Part shown: piece after piece, positions 58,602 through 64,000 of the stretch
How the letters are laid out: every line of letters begins with the position of its first letter
Position numbering within the stretch: position 1 is the first letter of the stretch
Origin: Georgenia subflava
GTDB taxonomy: Bacteria > Actinomycetota > Actinomycetes > Actinomycetales > Actinomycetaceae
NCBI RefSeq assembly: GCF_009193155.1
Contig: NZ_VUKD01000001.1
Location: 744,001 to 808,000, forward strand
Direction: 5' to 3'
DNA: 64,000 nucleotides
The notes under the pieces: model-generated
The model's input: only the letters and a program-made list of their open reading frames with translations
What the model was told of the DNA's origin: nothing
Database searches by the model: none
Made by a program: the position numbers and the translations under genes

Positions 58602-60071
58602 CTACGCACGCGGCCGGGACCACACGTGCGAGCCCGCCATGACGAGGCCGGCCTCCTCCGGCCCCCAGCTGCCGGCGGGGTACACCGCGACGGGTCCGCC
58701 GCCCTCCCACTCGCGGATGACCGGCTCGACGATCTCCCAGGACCGCAGCATCTCGCCGTGGTCGGGGAAGGTCCCGCGCTCGCCCACCGTGGCGCTGTGG
58801 AAGATGTGCACGTAGTCCTGCGCCAGGGCCGGGTCGGCCGATGCCAGGTCGAGGGTCCGTCCGCCGGTGACCATCCGGACGAATGGATCTCCCTTGATGC
58901 TCACATGGATCACGTCACCCTCCGCGCGCCCCGGACGGGTGGCGCCGTCGGCCGCGCCCCGGAGCTGGATCCGGATGTCGCACACGGCCTGCGCGAGGCG
59001 CTTGCCGGTGCGCAGATAGACCGGCACGCCCGCCCAGCGCGGGTCGGACGAGCGCAGCCGCAGCGCCGCGAAGGTCTCGGTCCGTGTCCCGTCGGCCACC
59101 CCCGACTCGTCGGCGTAGGCCCGTACGAACGAGCCGGGCACCGGGCCGTACTGGCCGCGCACGGCGGCGTGCGTCCCGTCGGGCCGGGTGTCGACGGACA
59201 GCTGCTCGAGCGCCCGGAGCCGCCGGTCCGGCCAGCTGGTCGCCCGTCCCGACACGTCGCGACGCGCGGAGAGCACCGCGGCGCACAGCTGCAGACCGTG
59301 GTTCTGGATGACGTCCCGCAACGCGCCGACCCGGTCGTAGAACCCACCACGGCCGTCGACGCCGAGCGTCTCGGCGATCGTGATCTGCACGTGCGCCACG
59401 GAGGACCGGTCGAGCCGGCCGGCCAGCCTGTCGCTGACGATCCGTAGCCGCTCGAGCTGACGGACCTCCGGCTTGGCGAGGTAGTGGTCGACCAGCAGCA
59501 GCTCGTCGCTGCGGATCGAGCGCGTCACGTGCGCGAGCAGCTCCCGCGCGCTGGTCAGGTCCTCGCCGAACGGCTTCTCGATGAGCACCCGGCACTGCCG
59601 ACCCGCACCGCGGACGTGGTCGCACAGCCGCCCGAGGTTCTCGACGATGGCTTCGAACGCCTCGGGCGGGGTCGCCACGTAGAAGACGACCACCTCGCCG
59701 CCGCCCGGACGGGCCGCGACGAGCCGGCGGCGGATGCGCTCGTAGGTGGCCGCATCTCCATAGCCCCCGCCGACGTAATCGACCTCGAGGGCGCCGGTGC
59801 CGTCGAGACCCGCGGCCGCACGAAAGGCGTCTACCGGGATCTCGGAGCGTCCGACCCCCAGCAGCCGCACGGGCGTCACGGGTGCGTAGCCGTCCGCGAG
59901 CCGGGTGAGCGCCGGCAGGAGCTTGCGCCGTGCCAGGTCCCCGGTGACACCGAAGAGGACGACGGTCAGCGCGGCGCAGGCCGGCGCCGTCGGAGCCGCT
60001 GCCCCACCGTCTCGGGCAGGCGCCCCGGTCGGAACCGCCGGGGGCGCGAGCACTGATGCGGAGATGGTCAC
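58602..60071 (-). CDS. zwf: Glucose-6-phosphate 1-dehydrogenase-like enzyme (divergent)
   Basis: 489 residues from GTG 60071 (GAGGAGG upstream). NADP site GVTGDLARRKLLPAL, then EKPFGEDL, and the catalytic His segment DVIQNHGLQL; RWAGVPVYLRTGKRL and DYVHIFHSATVGERGTFPDHGEMLRSWEI are conserved. The substrate-binding motif that is normally DHYLGKE reads DHYLAKP, so two invariant positions differ. A 35-residue Ala/Pro-rich leader precedes the fold. Regulated by the adjacent LacI operator rather than within a pentose-phosphate operon. It may be a specialised paralogue acting on another sugar phosphate. Confidence 0.85.
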   Translation of the reverse strand: MTISASVLAPPAVPTGAPARDGGAAAPTAPACAALTVVLFGVTGDLARRKLLPALTRLADGYAPVTPVRLLGVGRSEIPVDAFRAAAGLDGTGALEVDYVGGGYGDAATYERIRRRLVAARPGGGEVVVFYVATPPEAFEAIVENLGRLCDHVRGAGRQCRVLIEKPFGEDLTSARELLAHVTRSIRSDELLLVDHYLAKPEVRQLERLRIVSDRLAGRLDRSSVAHVQITIAETLGVDGRGGFYDRVGALRDVIQNHGLQLCAAVLSARRDVSGRATSWPDRRLRALEQLSVDTRPDGTHAAVRGQYGPVPGSFVRAYADESGVADGTRTETFAALRLRSSDPRWAGVPVYLRTGKRLAQAVCDIRIQLRGAADGATRPGRAEGDVIHVSIKGDPFVRMVTGGRTLDLASADPALAQDYVHIFHSATVGERGTFPDHGEMLRSWEIVEPVIREWEGGGPVAVYPAGSWGPEEAGLVMAGSHVWSRPRA

Positions 60072-60120
60072 GGGGCCTCCTCTGACGCGGGTCGTCCGCG
60101 TCGATGCGAACGTCTCGATT

Positions 60121-60132
60121 GAAAGCGCTTTC
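60121..60132. promoter_or_regulatory. LacI-family operator between the G6PDH-like gene and lacI
   Basis: GAAAGCGCTTTC again, 50 bases before the leftward gene start and 102 before the rightward regulator start; serves both divergent promoters. Confidence 0.8.
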
Positions 60133-60233
60133 TCCGCACACTAGGGTTGCAGCGACGTACGGTCAACAGGACGCTACGGTTCCCGGACCGTCCGCACCCG
60201 CGACGGGCGGGAGAGAACAGAAGGTGGGAAGGC

Positions 60234-61286
60234 GTGAAGAGAGCAGCTGTCAGGCTCGCGGACGTGGCCGCCCAGGCGCAGGTCTCGCTCGCGACAGCCA
60301 GCCGGGTGCTGAACTCCCAGGGTGGCTACACCGGCCGGCCGGCGCTGCGCGAGCGGGTGCTGGCCGCCGCCGCCGAGCTGGGCTACGAGCCGAACTTCCA
60401 CGCCCAGGCGCTCGCCAGCGCGACCTCCACGACGATCGGCCTGGTCCTCCACGACATCCGTGACGCGTACTTCGCGCTGATGGCCGGAGCCATCGTGCGA
60501 ACCGCCGAGGCGCACGGCCTGTTCGTGACCATCGTGTGCACGTACCGCGACCCGTCGCAGGAGCTGAAGTACGTCAAGCTCCTCCGCGCACAGCGCCCGC
60601 GGGCCATCATCATGGCCGGCAGCGGCTTCATCAACAGGTCCGCCTTCGAGCCGATCGAGACCGAGCTCACGCGGTTCGAGGAGACCGGCGGAGTGGTCGT
60701 GTCCGTGGTCGGCGACCGCGGCGTCGGCCACCGCATCGTGCTGGAGAACGAGTCGGGCTCCCGCGAGCTCGCCCACACGCTCGCGGACCTCGGGCACACG
60801 AGGTTCGCGGTCGCCACCGGGCCGGCCCGGCTGACCACGGCCCGCGACCGGCTCAAGGGCTTTCGCCTCGGCCTGCAGGACCGTGGCCTCGAGCTGCCGA
60901 AGGGTTCGGTGCATCACGTCGACATGACCCGGGAGGGCGGCCTCCGGCTGGCCGAGCTGATCGCCGCGCAGCCGGAGCGCCCCACCTGCGTCTTCGCCGC
61001 CTTCGACGTGGTCGCCGCGGGACTGATCGCCGGTCTGCAGCAGAACGGGGTCGACGTCCCGGGCGAGGTGTCCGTCGCCGGCTTCGGTGACATCCCGCTC
61101 GCCGCCCAGATCACGCCGGCGCTGAGCACCGTCAGCGTGCCGCTCGAGCTGATCGGGCAGCAGGCGGTCGAGCTCGCCATGGTCGAGGACAGCTCGATCC
61201 GTCGGTCGATCTCGATCGACGGCACGGTGGTCATGCGGGCGAGCACGGCGCCGGTGCCCGCCCGGGTCGCCGCCCACGACGGCTGA
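60234..61286 (+). CDS. LacI-family transcriptional regulator
   Basis: 350 residues from GTG 60234. Helix-turn-helix LADVAAQAQVSLATASRVLNSQGGYTGRPALRERVLAAAAELGYEPN at the N-terminus with the hinge helix after it; periplasmic-binding-like sensor domain: IGLVLHDIRDAYFALMAGAIVRTAEAHG, PRAIIMAGSGF, GHTRFAVATGPARLTTARDRLKGFRLGL and SVAGFGDIPLAAQITPALSTV. Predicted to repress via GAAAGCGCTTTC sites at 58264 and 60121, including its own promoter. Ligand presumably a sugar or cyclitol imported by the ABC system. Confidence 0.92.
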   Translation: MKRAAVRLADVAAQAQVSLATASRVLNSQGGYTGRPALRERVLAAAAELGYEPNFHAQALASATSTTIGLVLHDIRDAYFALMAGAIVRTAEAHGLFVTIVCTYRDPSQELKYVKLLRAQRPRAIIMAGSGFINRSAFEPIETELTRFEETGGVVVSVVGDRGVGHRIVLENESGSRELAHTLADLGHTRFAVATGPARLTTARDRLKGFRLGLQDRGLELPKGSVHHVDMTREGGLRLAELIAAQPERPTCVFAAFDVVAAGLIAGLQQNGVDVPGEVSVAGFGDIPLAAQITPALSTVSVPLELIGQQAVELAMVEDSSIRRSISIDGTVVMRASTAPVPARVAAHDG

Positions 61287-61290
61287 CGCC

Positions 61291-62094
61291 TCAGACCCGT
61301 GCGAACCCGGCGGCGACGGCGTCGAGCACGTCGTCGGGGTCGCTCGCCCAGACCTCCTCGTTGAAGATCTCCACCTCGATCGGCCCGGAGTACCCGGTGG
61401 CGTCGACCGACGCGCCCAGGGCCGTCAGGTCGATGACGCCGTCGCCCGGGATGCCGCGCCCGAACAACGGGTGCGGCTGCGGGACGAGCCAGTCGCAGAT
61501 CTGGTAGCTGATGACCTTCTCGCCGGCCCGCTGGATCGCGGCGTCCAGGCGAGGGTCCCACCACACGTTGTAGGAGTCGACGGCGACGCCGACGTCGTCG
61601 CCGACCGCCTCGGCCATGTCCAGCGCCTGGTCGAGCGTGACGACGACTCCCCGCTCGGCGGCCATCATCGGGTGGAGCGGCTCGAGCGCGAGGGCGACGC
61701 CCGCGTCGCGCGCGACCTCTGCCATGGCGGCGAGCCCGTCCTGGGAACGCTGCCGTGCGCCGCGGAGGTCGTTGTCCGGCCCGAGCCCGCCGCAGACGAT
61801 GTAGAGGCAGTCGGCGCCGGTCTCGTGCGCGATCTCGATCGCCCGGCGGTTGTCGTCGCTCACGGCGCCGTTGCCCGTCGGCTCGGTGAAGAAGCCGGCC
61901 CGGCAGATGCTGGAGACGCTGAGGTCGTGCGAGCGGACGATCTCCACCGCCCGCGGCAGCCCGACCTCCTCGACCTTGTCGACCCACAGGCCGATCCCGC
62001 CGATCCCGTGCCGGGCCAGGCCGGCCGCGGTCTGCTCGAGGTCCCAGTTCTTGACCGTGATCTGGTTGATGCTCAGACGCTGGGGGTCGGCCAT
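61291..62094 (-). CDS. Sugar phosphate isomerase/epimerase-type TIM-barrel protein
   Basis: 267 residues, AP-endonuclease-2-like TIM barrel. Metal-ligand segments: LALEPLHPMMAAERG (Glu), AVDSYNVWWDPRLD (Asp), ISYQICDWLVP (His position replaced by Cys/Asp context) and the final IEVEIFNEEVWA (Glu). Typical enzymes are inosose dehydratases, xylose/erythrulose isomerases and 3-keto-sugar-acting lyases. It lies 2 bases after the DUF993 gene in a leftward operon. Exact reaction unknown. Confidence 0.85.
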   Translation of the reverse strand: MADPQRLSINQITVKNWDLEQTAAGLARHGIGGIGLWVDKVEEVGLPRAVEIVRSHDLSVSSICRAGFFTEPTGNGAVSDDNRRAIEIAHETGADCLYIVCGGLGPDNDLRGARQRSQDGLAAMAEVARDAGVALALEPLHPMMAAERGVVVTLDQALDMAEAVGDDVGVAVDSYNVWWDPRLDAAIQRAGEKVISYQICDWLVPQPHPLFGRGIPGDGVIDLTALGASVDATGYSGPIEVEIFNEEVWASDPDDVLDAVAAGFARV

Positions 62095-62096
62095 TG

Positions 62097-63269
62097 TCAG
62101 ATCCTTCCGTCGATTCCGTTGAGAGCGAGGACCGGCAGCATCCGCTGCACGGCCAGGTCCGGGTCGGCGAGGAGGCCGGCCCGGTCGGCCAGCCGGAACA
62201 GCTCGCTCAGGTGGGCCACCGAGCGGGCCCCCTCGAGACCGCCGACCATCCGGAAGTGGTCCTGGAACCCCCGCAGGTAGGCGAGGAAGACCACCCCGGT
62301 CTTGTAGTGGAACGTCGGCGCCTCGAACACCTTGCGAGCCAGCGGCACCGTCGGTGCGAACAGCTCGTCGTACCGGTCGACGTCGCCGCCGTCCAGCGCC
62401 TGCAGCGCGGCCGCCGCCACCGGGGCGATGGGGTCGAAGATGCCGAGCAGCGCGTCGCTCGCGGAGTGCTCGTCGCCCTTGATGAGGTTGGGGTAGTTGA
62501 AGTCGTCCCCCGTGAACATCCGCACCCCGGCGGGCAGGCGGCGCCTGAGGTCGATCTCGCGCTGCTCGTCCAGGAGCGAGATCTTGATCCCCGCCACCTT
62601 CTCCCGGTTGGCGGCGATGAGCTCCACCACCGTCTCGGTGGCCCGGTCGAGGTCGTCCGACCCCCAGTAGCCCTGCAGCTGCGGGTCGAAGACGGCACCG
62701 TGCCAGTGCAGGATCACTGGGCCGGAGGCCTGCTCCAGCACGCGGCCGTAGACCGCGAGGTAGTCCTCCGGCCCGCGTGCCGCCGCGGCCAGCGCCCGGC
62801 TCGCCATGAGGATGACCTCCGCGCCGCTGTCCTCGATGAACGCGGTCTCCTCGAGGTACGCCTCGACGACGTCCTCGACGGTCGCGACGCCGGGGACCAG
62901 CCGGTCGGTGCCGGCGCCGCAGGCCACCCGCGCGCCACGGGCGGTCGCCTCCGCCGCCGAGCGGCGGATCAGCTCGTGGGCGGACTCGAGCGGCAGGCCC
63001 ATGCCCCGCTGCGCGGTGTCCATGGCGTCGGCGACCCCGAGGCCGAGGTCCCACACGTGGTGGCGGAACCGCAGCGTCGCCTCCCAGTCGATGGCCGGCG
63101 CCGTGACCGGGGAGGCGTCCGCCAGCGGGTCGAGCACCACGTGCGCCGCGGAGTACGCCACCCGGGAGGTCGCCGGCTCCAGGCGCGTCGGCAGCGGCTC
63201 CGCGGGACCGGTCAGCACGTGGTCCTGCGTCGACCCGCCCGGCCCGGCGAGGCGGATCCGGGCTGTCAC
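62097..63269 (-). CDS. DUF993 family protein (DapA-like TIM barrel)
   Basis: 390 residues from GTG 63269 (GTGA overlap with the oxidoreductase). DUF993 segments: RFRHHVWDLGLGVADAMDTAQRGMGLP, PVILHWHGAVFDPQLQGYWGS, KVAGIKISLLDEQREIDLR (candidate Schiff-base Lys) and RMFTGDDFNYPNLIKGDEHSASDALLGIF. The layout resembles dihydrodipicolinate-synthase-type lyases. It is a recurrent partner of Gfo/Idh/MocA dehydrogenases and TIM-barrel isomerases in actinobacterial sugar clusters. No reaction established that I can name. Confidence 0.87.
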   Translation of the reverse strand: MTARIRLAGPGGSTQDHVLTGPAEPLPTRLEPATSRVAYSAAHVVLDPLADASPVTAPAIDWEATLRFRHHVWDLGLGVADAMDTAQRGMGLPLESAHELIRRSAAEATARGARVACGAGTDRLVPGVATVEDVVEAYLEETAFIEDSGAEVILMASRALAAAARGPEDYLAVYGRVLEQASGPVILHWHGAVFDPQLQGYWGSDDLDRATETVVELIAANREKVAGIKISLLDEQREIDLRRRLPAGVRMFTGDDFNYPNLIKGDEHSASDALLGIFDPIAPVAAAALQALDGGDVDRYDELFAPTVPLARKVFEAPTFHYKTGVVFLAYLRGFQDHFRMVGGLEGARSVAHLSELFRLADRAGLLADPDLAVQRMLPVLALNGIDGRI

Positions 63270-64000
63270 GAGCGCACCGGCTCGAGCACCTCGCCCTGGC
63301 TCGCGCGCTGCGGGATCGTCAGCTCCGGCACGTCGACCCAGCGCCGCTCCTCGACCGACTGCAGCGCGAGCTCGGCCAGCTGGACACCCTTGGCCCCCTC
63401 CAGGAGGTCCCAGGGGAAGGCCTTGTCGGCGCCGACGACGTACTTGAGGAACATCTCCCACTGCACCTTGAACGCGTTGTCGAACTCGCCGTTGTCCGGC
63501 ACCTCCTGCCACCCCGCGCGGAAGTCGATCGGGTTGGGGATGTCCGGGTTCCAGACCGGCATCGGCGTCGCGCCGCGCGACTGGATGCGGCAGTCACGCA
63601 GCCCGGCGATGGCACTGCCGAGGGTGCCGTCGAGCTGCCACTCGGCGATCTCGTCGCGGTAGGGCCGCGTCGCCCACGACGTCGTGAACTGCGCGACGAC
63701 GTCGGAGTCGAACTTGAACATGCCGTACGCGGCGTCCTCGGCGGTGGCGACGTACTCGTTGCCCGACTCGTCCCAGCGGCGCGGGATGTGCACCTGCGCG
63801 TGGCACAGCACGGACCGGACCGGACCGAGGAGGTTGTCCAGGACGTAGCGCCAGTGCGGGTACATGTCCAGGATCAGGCCGCCGCCGTCCTCCTTGCGGT
63901 AGTTCCACGACGGGCGGTTCAGGTGCTGCCAGTCGCCCTCGAACACCCAGTAGCCGAAGTTCAGACGGAGGCTGAGCAGGTCGCCGAAGAAGCCGCCGTC
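63266..64000 (-). CDS. Gfo/Idh/MocA family oxidoreductase, C-terminal part (5' end outside window)
   Basis: About 244 residues visible; the frame is open to the window edge. The C-terminal Gfo/Idh/MocA domain contains NRPSWNYRKEDGGGLILDMYPHWRYVLDNLLG, where the His of the DMxPH segment is the usual catalytic/substrate residue, and the beta-sheet strands MFKFDSDVVAQFTTSWATRPYRDE. The N-terminal Rossmann domain is missing from view. Probably an NAD(P)-dependent 3-dehydrogenase of a pyranose or cyclitol, feeding the DUF993 and TIM-barrel enzymes downstream. Confidence 0.88.
   Translation of the reverse strand, partial: DGGFFGDLLSLRLNFGYWVFEGDWQHLNRPSWNYRKEDGGGLILDMYPHWRYVLDNLLGPVRSVLCHAQVHIPRRWDESGNEYVATAEDAAYGMFKFDSDVVAQFTTSWATRPYRDEIAEWQLDGTLGSAIAGLRDCRIQSRGATPMPVWNPDIPNPIDFRAGWQEVPDNGEFDNAFKVQWEMFLKYVVGADKAFPWDLLEGAKGVQLAELALQSVEERRWVDVPELTIPQRASQGEVLEPVRS

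Overview
The window is very GC-rich, densely coded chromosomal DNA of an actinobacterium. The evidence is mycothiol-dependent maleylpyruvate-isomerase-fold proteins, an SCO6880-family protein, small DUF6458/DUF3618/holin-like envelope proteins, leaderless genes with a TANNNT box 6-7 nt before the start codon, and many ATGA/GTGA overlaps. A Micrococcales relative (Cellulomonas/Georgenia-like) is my guess. I saw no rRNA, tRNA, CRISPR array, insertion sequence or phage gene.

1-13.1 kb is a sugar-acid region. A TRAP importer (dctPQM) faces an L-fuconate-dehydratase-type enolase. kduI, a gluconate-5-dehydrogenase-type SDR, an L-idonate-dehydrogenase-type MDR, a 2-hydroxyacid dehydrogenase, KDPG aldolase and KDG kinase follow. 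Five copies of a GGT-N3-ACC type operator stand before dctP, fucD, kduI and the SDR operon and tie them into one regulon whose regulator is outside the window. A polar-amino-acid ABC importer follows (10.7-13.1 kb). 13.2-20.6 kb is mostly housekeeping or envelope: two MDMPI paralogues, an OmpA-domain lipoprotein, DUF6458, an App1-type phosphatase, and a three-gene operon of LEA-like and holin-like envelope proteins.

20.7-28.6 kb is a chromosomal type-IV-secretion-like locus: a transglycosylase/M23 hydrolase and a lipoprotein diverge from a MinD-like pseudo-ATPase, a small pilin-like membrane protein, a bitopic protein, a VirB6/TrbL-like polytopic protein, an SCO6880 protein and a VirB4-like ATPase. 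No relaxase or coupling protein follows. A secreted HExxH protease comes next (28.9-31.1 kb).

31.3-46.6 kb is a complete-looking hydroxyproline catabolic cluster: a DapA-family deaminase, a branched-chain-type ABC importer, a GntR/FCD regulator, 4-hydroxyproline epimerase, a three-part FAD/[2Fe-2S] D-hydroxyproline dehydrogenase, 2-oxoglutarate-semialdehyde dehydrogenase, a second proline-racemase-family enzyme and a membrane dipeptidase. A shared TGTSACA-type palindrome marks the importer, deaminase and regulator/epimerase promoters. 46.7-53.4 kb holds miscellaneous genes (alpha/beta hydrolase, low-complexity lipoprotein, PfkB kinase, DUF998, DUF192, DNA polymerase IV).

53.5-64 kb is a LacI-controlled region. 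A second branched-chain-type ABC importer and a divergent G6PDH-like enzyme each carry the same perfect GAAAGCGCTTTC operator, which also lies beside the lacI gene. A TIM-barrel isomerase, a DUF993 protein and a Gfo/Idh/MocA dehydrogenase complete what looks like uptake and catabolism of a carbohydrate or cyclitol. In-frame tandem repeats recur in or next to coding sequence in several genes.
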